DNA of 64,000 bases from Lentzea terrae. Lineage in GTDB: Bacteria > Actinomycetota > Actinomycetes > Mycobacteriales > Pseudonocardiaceae. The stretch spans positions 604,346-668,345 of the forward strand of contig NZ_QFWW01000020.1 in NCBI RefSeq assembly GCF_003265345.1, in the 5' to 3' direction. Below are positions 16,678 to 24,167 of the stretch, piece after piece. The notes under the pieces are model-generated. The model saw only the letters and a list, made by a program, of their open reading frames with translations. It searched no databases and was not told the DNA's origin. Both the position numbers and the translations under genes were made by a program. Positions within the stretch are counted from its first letter, which is position 1. Every line of letters begins with the position of its first letter.

Positions 16678-17424
16678 TCAGTTGCCGGCGGCCAGCCAGT
16701 CCCGCAGGCTGGTCGCCTGCAGCTGCGCGCCCGCGTTCGGCACGAGCTGCTTGCCGGTCAACAAGGTGCCGAAGTACTTGGCCTGCGGGTCGCTCACGAC
16801 CTCGCGCTCGTCGTTGCGCTGGGTCAGCACCGTGCGGATCCACCCGTCCATGGTGAACTCCTCCGGCCCGCCGATCTCCTGCACGCCGTTGATCGGACCG
16901 GTCGCCGCAGTCCTGCCGACCACCGCCGCGACGTCCGAGGCCGCGATCGGCTGCACACCGCCGTGCGGCAGGTGCACGACGCCGTCGACGGTCGCCGAGT
17001 TCGCGATGGCACCCGCGAACTCGAAGAACTGGGTCGCGCGGATGATCGAGTACGGCAGTTCGGCCTCGGTGATGAGCTTCTCCTGCGCCACCTTCGCGCG
17101 CAGGTAGCCGGAGTCGGGCAGCTCGTCCGTGCCGACGATCGACAGCGCGACGTAGTGACCGACGCCGGCTTCCTTGGCGGCCTCAGTCAGGTTCGTCGTG
17201 GCCGTGGTGAAGAAGTTCATGACGTCGTCGTCAGCGAACGACGGCGAGTTCGACACGTCGACGAGCACGTCGGCGCCCTGCAGAACCTCCTTGACGCCTT
17301 CGCCGGTCACCGTGTTCACGCCGCTGTTCGGGGACGCGGCAACGGCGTCGTGGCCGTGCTCACCGAGCCGCTTGACGACCTGGCTGCCGATCAACCCCGT
17401 ACCGCCGATGACAACGATCCTCAT
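16678..17424 (-). CDS. NmrA-like NAD(P)-binding oxidoreductase (ECF41-linked COE protein)
   Basis: 248 residues, ATG 17424. The N-terminus MRIVVIGGTGLIGSQVVKRL is an NAD(P)-binding GGTGXXG motif; the rest follows atypical SDR/NmrA proteins without the classic YXXXK pair. It lies directly downstream of the ECF41-type sigma factor. ECF41 genes are typically paired with a carboxymuconolactone decarboxylase, oxidoreductase or epimerase (COE) gene as the single target, and this gene fits the oxidoreductase class. An ECF41-like promoter sits in the 79-bp gap between the two genes. Confidence 0.88.
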   Translation of the reverse strand: MRIVVIGGTGLIGSQVVKRLGEHGHDAVAASPNSGVNTVTGEGVKEVLQGADVLVDVSNSPSFADDDVMNFFTTATTNLTEAAKEAGVGHYVALSIVGTDELPDSGYLRAKVAQEKLITEAELPYSIIRATQFFEFAGAIANSATVDGVVHLPHGGVQPIAASDVAAVVGRTAATGPINGVQEIGGPEEFTMDGWIRTVLTQRNDEREVVSDPQAKYFGTLLTGKQLVPNAGAQLQATSLRDWLAAGN

Positions 17425-17473
17425 GGGTCCGTCCCTCTCGTGAGCCCGCCCGCTGCGGGTGTTCACGAGCTAA

Positions 17474-17500
17474 GACCGGACAGCACTCGCGGTTGTGACA
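17474..17500 (-). promoter_or_regulatory. Candidate ECF41 promoter of the COE oxidoreductase gene
   Basis: Read on the minus strand: TGTCACA (17500-17494), a 16-nt spacer, then GGTC (17477-17474). The ECF41 consensus, as I recall it, is TGTCACA-N16-CGTC, so the -35 and spacing match exactly and the -10 differs at one base. It lies between the sigma gene stop (17504) and the start codon at 17424, giving a leader of about 40 nt. Confidence 0.75.
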
Positions 17501-17503
17501 GGC

Positions 17504-18367
17504 CTACCGGAACGCGGTGAGCTTCTCGGGGTTGAGCAGCCACATCAGCTGGTCGACACCTGCCGCCGTGGCGGTCAGGGTGATCACCGCGTAGGTGTTG
17601 CCGTCCTTGCGCAACCGGATCGCGGACAGGCCGTTCACCTCCACGTAGTCGGCCTCGGCACCGGCCCAGAACGACGGCGCCCAACCCGAGACGATCTTCG
17701 CAAGGCTTGCCGCACCGAACAGCGGACGACCGGCCGCCCGGATCGCGCCGTTGCTGTCGGAGTAGCTGACCACGTCCTCGGCGAACAGCTTCTCGAGTCC
17801 GGCCAGGTCACCGGCCTGCGCCGCCGCCACGAACGCCTCCAGCAGCTTGCGCTGGTCGGCCCGTTCGACGGGGGCCTTCCGCTCGTCGGCGAGGTGCTTG
17901 CGCGCCCGGCTGACCAGCTGCCTGGTCGCGACCTCGCTGGTCTGCACGATCTCGGCGATCTCGCGGTACGGGTAGTCGAACGCCTCGCGCAGCACGTACG
18001 CGGCCCGCTCGGTCGGCGTGAGCTTCTCCAGCAGCAGCAACACCGCCAGCTCCAGCACGGCGCCCTGCTCGGCACCCACCTGCGGGTCGGCGGACGTGTC
18101 GATCGGCTCGGGCAGCCACGGTCCGACGTAGGTCTCCCTGCGGGCGCGCGCCGTCTGCGACTCGTTGATCGCGAGCCGGGTGATCGCCGTCGCCAGGTAG
18201 GCCTCGGGGTTGAGCACCGACGCGCGGTCCGCAAGCTGCCAGCGCACCCACACCTCCTGCACGAGGTCCTCGGCGTCGGCCACGCTGCCGGTCATGCGGT
18301 ACGCGATGCCGAACAGCCTCGGCCTGGCCGCCGCGAACGCCGACTCGGCCTGCTCCAGCTGGGTCAT
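17504..18367 (-). CDS. sigJ: ECF41-type (SigJ-like) RNA polymerase sigma factor with SnoaL-like C-terminal domain
   Basis: 287 residues: sigma2 (about 10-75, FGIAYRMTGSVADAEDLVQEV), sigma4 (about 105-160, LTPTERAAYVLREAFDYPYREIAEI), then a SnoaL-like extension of about 110 residues ending WLLNPEKL. The NPEKL end corresponds to the NPDKL signature of ECF41. The second signature, DGGGK in the linker, is degenerate here (YSDSNGAIRAAGRP). In ECF41 the extension regulates the sigma factor in place of an anti-sigma factor. The adjacent oxidoreductase gene with a matching promoter supports the assignment. Confidence 0.92.
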   Translation of the reverse strand: MTQLEQAESAFAAARPRLFGIAYRMTGSVADAEDLVQEVWVRWQLADRASVLNPEAYLATAITRLAINESQTARARRETYVGPWLPEPIDTSADPQVGAEQGAVLELAVLLLLEKLTPTERAAYVLREAFDYPYREIAEIVQTSEVATRQLVSRARKHLADERKAPVERADQRKLLEAFVAAAQAGDLAGLEKLFAEDVVSYSDSNGAIRAAGRPLFGAASLAKIVSGWAPSFWAGAEADYVEVNGLSAIRLRKDGNTYAVITLTATAAGVDQLMWLLNPEKLTAFR

Positions 18368-18395
18368 CGGACCGCTCCCCTCTTCCCGCTGCCAC

Positions 18396-18407
18396 GTTAG
18401 CGCTCAC
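18396..18407 (+). repeat. GTTAGCGCTCAC copy of a dispersed 12-bp near-palindrome
   Basis: Intergenic copy, 29 bp upstream of the sigJ start codon. Other copies lie in coding regions at 28604, 31965, 35637, 46706 and 53243. Confidence 0.6.
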
Positions 18408-18423
18408 ACGGGCCTTGAGCGGT

Positions 18424-18464
18424 GTGGCGCCCCGCACTACATGCCCGTGGCGCCCCGCACTACA
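18424..18464. repeat. 18-bp direct repeat with 23-bp period
   Basis: GTGGCGCCCCGCACTACA occurs at 18424-18441 and again, identically, at 18447-18464. The second copy overlaps the stop codon of the SDR gene. It looks like a recent short tandem duplication or a pair of protein-binding sites upstream of sigJ. Confidence 0.75.
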
Positions 18465-19191
18465 GGCCGCCGGACACGTCCACGACCGCACCGGCCACAT
18501 AGGACGATCGTGGGGACAGCAACATCGCCACGATCGGCGCGACCTCCTCGGGTGAGCCGAACCTGCCCAGCGGAATGCCCCGGCGGCGGGCTTCTTCCGC
18601 TTCCCACGCGGCGAAGTCCAGCGACGTGCCTGACCACTCGTGCTTGACGTGCTGACGTTCGGTGCGGATCGCGCCCAGGTTGACCGTGTTGACCCGGATC
18701 CGGGGTGCGAGCGCTCTCACCAGCATCGCGGCCAACGACGCCGTCGCCGAACGTGCGGCGCTGACCGCCGCCATCTCAAGGTCCGGCGCCCGTGCGGTGA
18801 CGCCGTTCAGCACCACGACAGCGCCCTCGGTCATGAGTTCGGCGGCAGGTTCGACCAGGTTGAGCACGCTCGCCAGCTTCACGTCGCACTGCTCGCGCCA
18901 CACCTCCGGCGGCGTGTCCAGCACTCCCCCGACCGCGCCCGCGCCGGCGTTCGCGACCACGCCGTCGAGCCCGCCGAACGTCTCGGAAACCTCCGCCACG
19001 AACTCGCGCATCCACCCGCGGTCCCGCACGTCGCCGACGCGCGCCAGCACCTCCGGTCCCCACCCCGGCTCGCTGCGCGCACACGTCGCCACCCGCGCAC
19101 CCTCGTCGAGCAGCAACGACACGATCGCCCGCCCAATGCCCCGGCTGCCGCCCGTGACGACGTACCGGCGTCCCGCCAATCCCAGGTCCAC
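18460..19191 (-). CDS. Short-chain dehydrogenase/reductase
   Basis: 243 residues from GTG 19191, with AGGATGATCTC just upstream; the frame is open further but would overlap the divergent gene at 19220. Cofactor motif VTGGSRGIGRA and NAG (VVANAGAGAVGG) are present. The catalytic Tyr of YXXXK is not visible: the corresponding region reads VSAARSATASLAAML, so either the residue is substituted or activity is atypical. The C-terminus SPRSSYVAGAVVDVSGG is standard for classical SDRs. Substrate unknown. Confidence 0.83.
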   Translation of the reverse strand: MDLGLAGRRYVVTGGSRGIGRAIVSLLLDEGARVATCARSEPGWGPEVLARVGDVRDRGWMREFVAEVSETFGGLDGVVANAGAGAVGGVLDTPPEVWREQCDVKLASVLNLVEPAAELMTEGAVVVLNGVTARAPDLEMAAVSAARSATASLAAMLVRALAPRIRVNTVNLGAIRTERQHVKHEWSGTSLDFAAWEAEEARRRGIPLGRFGSPEEVAPIVAMLLSPRSSYVAGAVVDVSGGL

Positions 19192-19219
19192 GAGATCATC
19201 CTGGTGAAAGACTGGCCGG

Positions 19220-19726
19220 GTGACCACCGAACGTCCCAGCCCACCACTGCAGGCAGGCGAACGCGAGACCCTGCGCGCGTTCCTCGACTTCCACCGCGCC
19301 ACCCTCGCGATGAAGTGCGAAGGCCTGTCCGACGACGACCTGCGCCGCCGCTCGATGCCCCCGTCCACGCTCACGTTGCTCGGCCTCGTCCGGCACATGG
19401 CGGAGGTGGAGCGCACGTGGTTCCGCAAGGTCATCGACGGCGAGGACATCCCGCTGGTGTGGTCGGAAGACAACGACTACCAGGTGGCCTACGACGCGTC
19501 GAAGTCGAGCAGGTCCGACGCGTTCGCGGCCTGGCAGACCGAGGTCGAGCACGCGCGCCGGATCGAGCGCGCGGCCGAGTCGCTCGACGTCCTCGGCTAC
19601 CAGCCGCGGTGGTCGGAGCAGGTGTCGCTGCGGCTCGTCATGCACCACCTGTGCCACGAGTACGCCCGCCACAACGGCCACGCGGACTTCCTGCGCGAGG
19701 GCATCGACGGCGTCACCGGGGCGTAG
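19220..19726 (+). CDS. DinB-superfamily protein (DUF664)
   Basis: 168 residues, GTG start. It has the DinB/DUF664 four-helix layout with His in GLVRHMAEVERTWF, then MHHLCHEYARHNGHADFLRE near the end, giving the three-His metal site typical of the superfamily. Members include mycothiol-dependent enzymes, but most actinobacterial DUF664 proteins are uncharacterised. It is divergent from the SDR with a 28-bp gap, and its 3' end overlaps the convergent NADH dehydrogenase gene by 14 bp. Confidence 0.88.
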   Translation: MTTERPSPPLQAGERETLRAFLDFHRATLAMKCEGLSDDDLRRRSMPPSTLTLLGLVRHMAEVERTWFRKVIDGEDIPLVWSEDNDYQVAYDASKSSRSDAFAAWQTEVEHARRIERAAESLDVLGYQPRWSEQVSLRLVMHHLCHEYARHNGHADFLREGIDGVTGA

Positions 19727-21026
19727 AACCGGCCGCGGCGGGCGGCATGTCCGCCTGGGCCAGCGTGATGCCGCGGTCCGGCACCACGCCGAAATGCGTG
19801 ATCTGCCGGCCGGCACCGAGCTCGGTGATCCAGTTCGCCGCCGTCCGCAACCGCCCGTACGGCAGGTCCATCAGGTGGTAGCCGCGCGTCACGGCCTTCG
19901 CCGGCAGGCTCGTCAACGGCACGCCCAACGGGTTCGCGACCGCCTGCCACCCGCCGAGGTCGACCACGAACCCCAGGTCCTTGTGCTTGTACTCGCGCGC
20001 CGTCCCGTGGCCGAGCGACGCCGCGATGTTGAGCGCCGCGACCCGGCCCTGGCGTTCGGCGTGCTGCGCGGTCATGGCGGTGATCTCGCCCGGCCGCACG
20101 AGGTCCGGCACCGCGGCCGCGTCACCGGCCGCCCACACGTGCTCGCACACCTTCAGGTGGGTGTCGGTGTCGATCCGGCCCTGCGTTGACGGCATGTTCA
20201 ACGTGCTGACCAGCGGATCCGGCCGCACACCAACACACCACACGACCGTGCGCGTCTGGATCTCGGTGCCGTCGGAGAGCCGCGCGCAGGTGTCGGTCAT
20301 CTCCTCGAGGCTGGTCTCGAGCTTGACCTCGGCGCCGCGCTTCAGCAGGACTTTGTGCGTCGGCCCGGACAACCGCGGATCCAGGCCCGGCAGCACGCGT
20401 GGCGCGATGTCGACGAGGATCCAACGCGGCTGCACGTCTCTGAGGCCCGGCAGGTGCTTCCATGCGTCCTGAGTCAGCAATTGCGTCTGCGCGAGGACCT
20501 CGGTGCCCGTGTATCCGGCGCCCACCACCACGAACGTGCAGCGCGCACGCCGTTCCTCGGGATCGTCGGACTGGTCGGCCAGTTCGAGCTGCCGCAGCAC
20601 GTGGTCACGCAGGTGGATGGCCTCGGCGACGGTGCGGAAGCCCTTCGCGTGCTCGGCGACACCGGGGATCGACAGCAGCCGGGTGACGCTGCCGGACGTG
20701 ATCAGCAACCGGTCGTAGGACATCTCGAACGAGCGCCCTTCGACGTCCATGACCTCGACCGTCTTGGAGGCGAGCGAGATCCCGGTCGCCGCGCCCAGCA
20801 CCAGCTTGGTGCGCTTCAACGTGTTGCGCAGCGGCACCGCGACCCGGCGCGGGTCCAGCACCCCGCCGGACACCTCGGGCAGCAGCGGGATGTAGAGCAT
20901 GTAGTCGGCCGGGTTGATCGCGACCAGTTCGGCCGCGTCCTCCGGCAGCTTGCGTTCGAGCTTGCGCAGACAGTGGAACCCGGCGAACCCGGTACCGATC
21001 ACCAGGACCCGCGGCCGAGCGGACAT
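19713..21026 (-). CDS. Type II NADH dehydrogenase-like FAD oxidoreductase
   Basis: 437 residues. FAD motif VLVIGTGFAGFHCLRKL, NAD motif TFVVVGAGYTGTEVLAQ and late FAD motif EHVWAAGDAAAVPD are in the order of NDH-2 proteins; the C-terminal GYHLMDLPYGRLRTAANWI is an amphipathic, membrane-associated region. It would oxidise NADH and reduce quinone at the inner face of the membrane without proton pumping. It stands alone between the DUF664 gene and the IclR regulator. Confidence 0.9.
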   Translation of the reverse strand: MSARPRVLVIGTGFAGFHCLRKLERKLPEDAAELVAINPADYMLYIPLLPEVSGGVLDPRRVAVPLRNTLKRTKLVLGAATGISLASKTVEVMDVEGRSFEMSYDRLLITSGSVTRLLSIPGVAEHAKGFRTVAEAIHLRDHVLRQLELADQSDDPEERRARCTFVVVGAGYTGTEVLAQTQLLTQDAWKHLPGLRDVQPRWILVDIAPRVLPGLDPRLSGPTHKVLLKRGAEVKLETSLEEMTDTCARLSDGTEIQTRTVVWCVGVRPDPLVSTLNMPSTQGRIDTDTHLKVCEHVWAAGDAAAVPDLVRPGEITAMTAQHAERQGRVAALNIAASLGHGTAREYKHKDLGFVVDLGGWQAVANPLGVPLTSLPAKAVTRGYHLMDLPYGRLRTAANWITELGAGRQITHFGVVPDRGITLAQADMPPAAAGSTPR

Positions 21027-21043
21027 GCGTCCTCCCAGGGCTG

Positions 21044-21817
21044 TTAGCGCCGCGCCGAGTACCCCAGATCGGCGCTGATCCGCGCCGCGGCGTCGAGCAG
21101 CAATGGCACCACATCCCGCCGGATCGCCTCAACCGACGATCGCCCGACGGAGGTGGAGGACGCGAGCGCCGCCACCACCTCGCCGGACCGGTCGCGGACC
21201 GGCACGGACACCGAGAGCAGGCCGATCTCCAGCTCCTCCGCCACGATCGACCACCCGTCGTCGCGAACCCGCTGCAGGACTTCGCGGAACGCGTCGGCGT
21301 CGGTGACCGTGTGCTTGGTCAGCTCGGGCAGCCCGCCCTCGATGATCTCGTCGACGACCGGGTCCGGTGCCCACGCGAGCAGCACCCGTCCCATCGACGA
21401 CGCGAACGCCGGGATCCTCGTGCCGATCGACACGTTGATGCTCATGATCCGCCGCACCGGCACGCGCGCGACGTACACCGCGTCGCGTCCGTCCAGCTCC
21501 GCGAGCGACGCCGACTCGGCGGTCTTCGCCGACAAGTCCAGCAGATGCGGCTGCGCGATCTCGATCATCGCGCGCGACGCCGAGTAGTGCTGGCCGATGC
21601 TCAGCACCCGAGGCGTCAACGACCACCTGCTGCCCTCGTTCCGCACGTACCCGAGTCGTTGCAGGGTGAGGAGGATCCTGCGCACGGCCGGGCGCGACAG
21701 ACCGGTGGCGGCGGCCAGTTCCGCGAGGTTCGGGTTGGTCCGGTCCTCGTCGAACGCGAGCAGCACGGCGAACCCGCGCTCGATGCTCTGGATGAAGTCG
21801 CGCTCGTCCGTGGCCAT
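21044..21817 (-). CDS. pcaR: IclR-family regulator of the beta-ketoadipate genes (PcaR/PobR type)
   Basis: 257 residues from ATG 21817, preceded by AAGGATGAG. N-terminal winged helix (about 10-75: FIQSIERGFAVLLAFDEDR ... TGLSRPAVRRILLTLQRLGYV) and C-terminal IclR effector domain, with YVARVPVRRIMSINVSIGTRIPAFASSMGRVLLA typical of the PcaR/PcaU/CatR branch. It is divergent from catC-pcaFIJ, and the intergenic region carries three phased half-sites. The expected effector is beta-ketoadipate or a related acid. The pca assignment rests on context and subfamily resemblance. Confidence 0.88.
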   Translation of the reverse strand: MATDERDFIQSIERGFAVLLAFDEDRTNPNLAELAAATGLSRPAVRRILLTLQRLGYVRNEGSRWSLTPRVLSIGQHYSASRAMIEIAQPHLLDLSAKTAESASLAELDGRDAVYVARVPVRRIMSINVSIGTRIPAFASSMGRVLLAWAPDPVVDEIIEGGLPELTKHTVTDADAFREVLQRVRDDGWSIVAEELEIGLLSVSVPVRDRSGEVVAALASSTSVGRSSVEAIRRDVVPLLLDAAARISADLGYSARR

Positions 21818-21867
21818 CGCCTCATCCTTCCGCGGTTGACAGTTCAACGAAGCGGGTGCACGCTGCA

Positions 21868-21873
21868 TATAAT
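21868..21873 (+). promoter_or_regulatory. TATAAT -10 box of the catC-pcaFIJ promoter
   Basis: A perfect TATAAT, rare in this GC-rich DNA, places a start site near 21880, at the first operator half-site. A TTGACA at 21836-21841 is 26 bp upstream, too far for a normal spacer; TTCAAC at 21843-21848 has a 19-bp spacer. The weak -35 fits a promoter that needs its activator. Confidence 0.55.
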
Positions 21874-21879
21874 CGCAAA

Positions 21880-21906
21880 GCGTACACGTTGTACGCATAG
21901 CGTACA
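21880..21906. promoter_or_regulatory. Triple half-site operator for the IclR/PcaR-type regulator
   Basis: GCGTACA (21880-21886), TGTACGC (21890-21896) and GCGTACA (21900-21906) begin 10 bp apart. The first two form a perfect inverted repeat, GCGTACACGTTGTACGC. Three sites on one face of the helix match how PcaR/PobR-type IclR proteins bind (inverted pair plus a direct repeat). Confidence 0.78.
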
Positions 21907-21913
21907 GGAGGAG

Positions 21914-21984
21914 ATGACTCGACCACGGTGACGACGGGTATTCCAAGCCCCACCGCCGCCATCGCGGCCTTCACCAGGAGGTGA
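21914..21984 (+). other. Two overlapping mini-ORFs in the catC leader
   Basis: AGGAGG (21906-21911) precedes an ATG at 21914 that opens a five-codon frame (MTRPR, stop 21929-21931). It overlaps a GTG frame from 21928 to 21984 of 18 codons, whose stop lies inside the catC ribosome site. They could be leader peptides coupling translation to catC or remnants of a lost upstream gene. No similarity is recognised. Confidence 0.3.
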
Positions 21985-21987
21985 CCG

Positions 21988-22275
21988 TTGCTCTTCCACG
22001 TGCGCATGGACGTTGCACTGCCCCACGACCTCGACCCCAACCGTCGAGCCGAGCTCATCGCCGCCCAGCAGGACCGGGTGCTGGAGCTGCAGAAACTCGG
22101 TGTGTGGCCGCACCTGTGGCGGGTCGTCGGGCTGGACAGCAACATCAGCATCTTCGACGTGCCGTCCAACGACGAGCTGCACGCGTTCCTCTCGTCGTTA
22201 CCGCTGTGGGAGTTCATGCGGGTCGAGGTGACGCCACTGGCGACGCACCCCTCCGATCTCGCGGCCCAACCCTGA
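21988..22275 (+). CDS. catC: Muconolactone delta-isomerase
   Basis: 95 residues, the normal length. It begins MLFHVRMDVALPHDL, and the family start MLF... requires the TTG at 21988; AGGAGGTG at 21976-21983 is correctly spaced for it. WPHLWRVVG and SNDELHAFLSSLPLW are family-typical. It converts muconolactone to 3-oxoadipate enol-lactone in the catechol branch. First gene of the operon; catA, catB and the enol-lactone hydrolase are not in the window. Confidence 0.92.
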   Translation: MLFHVRMDVALPHDLDPNRRAELIAAQQDRVLELQKLGVWPHLWRVVGLDSNISIFDVPSNDELHAFLSSLPLWEFMRVEVTPLATHPSDLAAQP

Positions 22276-22287
22276 CAAGGAGAGTTC

Positions 22288-23412
22288 ATGCGTGACGCCG
22301 TCATCTGCGAACCCATCAGAACACCGGTGGGCCGCTACAACGGTGCCCTGAAGGAGCGCACGGCCCAGGAGCTCGGTGCGGTCGTCGTCCAGGAGCTGAT
22401 GCGCCGCACCGGGCTCGATCCGTCCTCAGTGGACGATCTGGTCCTCGGCCACTGCTACCCGACGATGGACGCTCCGGCGATCGGCCGCGTCGTCGCGCTG
22501 GACGCGGGTCTCGGCGTCGGCGTGCCGGGTGTGCAGCTGGACCGCCGGTGCGGTTCCGGTCTGCAGGCCGTGCTCAACGCGGCGATGGCGGTGCAGACGG
22601 GCGCTCAGGACCTCGTGCTCGCGGGTGGCGTCGAAAGCATGTCGAACGCCGGTGTGGACGCGCTGGCCCGCGGCCGGGTGACGGCCGGTGGCGCCAACTT
22701 CCCGGTGCCGGGCGGAATGCTGGAGACCGCCGAGAACCTGCGCCGCGAGTACGGGATTTCCCGGTCCGAGCAGGATGAACTGGCGTTGCGCAGCCACGAA
22801 CGTGCTGTCGCCGCTCAGGCTTCTGGCCGGTTCTCTGACGAGCTGGTGCCCGTTGGGGACTTCGTGGCGGACGAGCACCCGAGGCCGGGTTCTTCCGTGG
22901 AGAAGCTGGCGTCGTTGAAGACCGTCATGGACGTCGAGGGCGCCACGGTGACCGCGGGCAACGCCAGTGGGCAGAACGACGGCGCCGCGGTCTGCGTCGT
23001 CACGCACCCCGCGTTGGCCGCCTCGCTGGGCTTGCGCCCGTTGGCACGCCTGGTCTCGTGGGCTTCGGCAGGTGTTGAACCCTCACGGATGGGCATCGGG
23101 CCGGTGCCGTCGTCCGCGCGGGCGTTGCAGAACGCCGGTCTGAAGCTGGACGACATGGACCTGATCGAGCTGAACGAGGCGTTCGCCGCGCAGGTGCTCG
23201 CGGTGACTCGCGAATGGGGTCTCACCGACTTCGAACGGCTCAACGTCAACGGTTCCGGCATCGCGCTCGGCCATCCCGTCGGCGCTACCGGTGCGCGGAT
23301 TCTCGCGACGATGTTGCGCGAGCTGGAGCGGCGTGACGGCAGGTATGCGTTGGAAACCATGTGCATCGGTGGCGGGCAGGGGCTCGCGGCGGTCTTCGAG
23401 AGGATGTCATGA
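22288..23412 (+). CDS. pcaF: Beta-ketoadipyl-CoA thiolase / acetyl-CoA acetyltransferase
   Basis: 374 residues, somewhat shorter than the usual 390-405, with the shortening around residues 115-150. Nucleophile Cys88 in DRRCGSGLQA, NEAFAAQ, GSGIALGHPVGATGAR and the second catalytic Cys in METMCIGGGQG are all present. AAGGAGAG precedes ATG 22288. Position between catC and the CoA-transferase subunits indicates thiolytic cleavage of 3-oxoadipyl-CoA to acetyl-CoA and succinyl-CoA. A generic thiolase role cannot be excluded from sequence alone. Confidence 0.9.
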   Translation: MRDAVICEPIRTPVGRYNGALKERTAQELGAVVVQELMRRTGLDPSSVDDLVLGHCYPTMDAPAIGRVVALDAGLGVGVPGVQLDRRCGSGLQAVLNAAMAVQTGAQDLVLAGGVESMSNAGVDALARGRVTAGGANFPVPGGMLETAENLRREYGISRSEQDELALRSHERAVAAQASGRFSDELVPVGDFVADEHPRPGSSVEKLASLKTVMDVEGATVTAGNASGQNDGAAVCVVTHPALAASLGLRPLARLVSWASAGVEPSRMGIGPVPSSARALQNAGLKLDDMDLIELNEAFAAQVLAVTREWGLTDFERLNVNGSGIALGHPVGATGARILATMLRELERRDGRYALETMCIGGGQGLAAVFERMS

Positions 23413-24167
23413 ACAAGGTCGCGGCTTCTGCCGCCGAGGCCGTGTCCGATGTGGACGATGGTGCCACCATTTCGGTCGGCGGCTTCGGGCTCTGTGGCGT
23501 GCCCAAAGTGCTCATCAACGCCCTGTACGACAGGGGTGTCGGCTCGCTCGGCATCGTGTCGAACAACTGCGGCGCGATGGACCAGGGCCTCGCGGTGTTG
23601 CTGTCGGCGGGCCGGATCGCCCGCGTCACCGGCTCGTACATCGGTGGGAACAAGGAGTTCGCCCGCCAGTACCTCGCGGGCGAGATCGAGCTCGAGCTGA
23701 TCCCCCAGGGCACCCTGGCCGAACGGCTGCGCGCCGGTGGCACCGGCATTCCCGCCTTCTACACGCCCGCGGGCGTCGGCACGCTGGTCGCGGACGGCGG
23801 GCTGCCGTGGCGCTACCACCCGGACGGCACGGTCGCGATCGCCTCGCCGCCCAAGGAGGTCCGCGAGTTCGACGGCCGCGAGTACGTGCTGGAGCACAGC
23901 ATCCGCACGGACTTCGCTCTCGTGCGAGCCGCGAAAGCCGACCGGTTCGGCAACCTGGTGTTCGAGAAGTCGGCCCGCAACTTCAACCCGCTCGCCGCGA
24001 TGGCCGGCCGGGTCGCGATCGCCGAGGCCGAGGAGCTCGTCGACATGATCGACCCCGACGAGGTGCACCTGCCCGGCATCTTCGTGCAACGGGTCGTGGA
24101 GCTGTCGCCGGAGCAGGTTTCCGACAAGAGCGTGGAGTTCAGGACGGTGCGCCATGTGGAGTCGTGA
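23409..24167 (+). CDS. pcaI: 3-oxoacid (3-oxoadipate) CoA-transferase subunit A
   Basis: 252 residues; the start overlaps the thiolase stop as ATGA (23409-23412). Family landmarks are GGFGLCGVPKVLI, VSNNCGAMDQGL, GSYIGGNKEF and FEKSARNFNPL. With subunit B it transfers CoA from succinyl-CoA to 3-oxoadipate. Sequence alone does not separate it from acetoacetate-specific SCOT; the catC/thiolase context favours 3-oxoadipate. Confidence 0.9.
   Translation: MNKVAASAAEAVSDVDDGATISVGGFGLCGVPKVLINALYDRGVGSLGIVSNNCGAMDQGLAVLLSAGRIARVTGSYIGGNKEFARQYLAGEIELELIPQGTLAERLRAGGTGIPAFYTPAGVGTLVADGGLPWRYHPDGTVAIASPPKEVREFDGREYVLEHSIRTDFALVRAAKADRFGNLVFEKSARNFNPLAAMAGRVAIAEAEELVDMIDPDEVHLPGIFVQRVVELSPEQVSDKSVEFRTVRHVES

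Noticed and set aside
18424..18464. CRISPR repeat.
   Set aside because: Only two copies with a 5-bp spacer and no cas genes anywhere in the window.
21836..21873. TTGACA plus TATAAT as a standard sigma-70 promoter.
   Set aside because: The spacer is 26 bp, too long for normal sigma-70 recognition; only the -10 box is retained as a feature.
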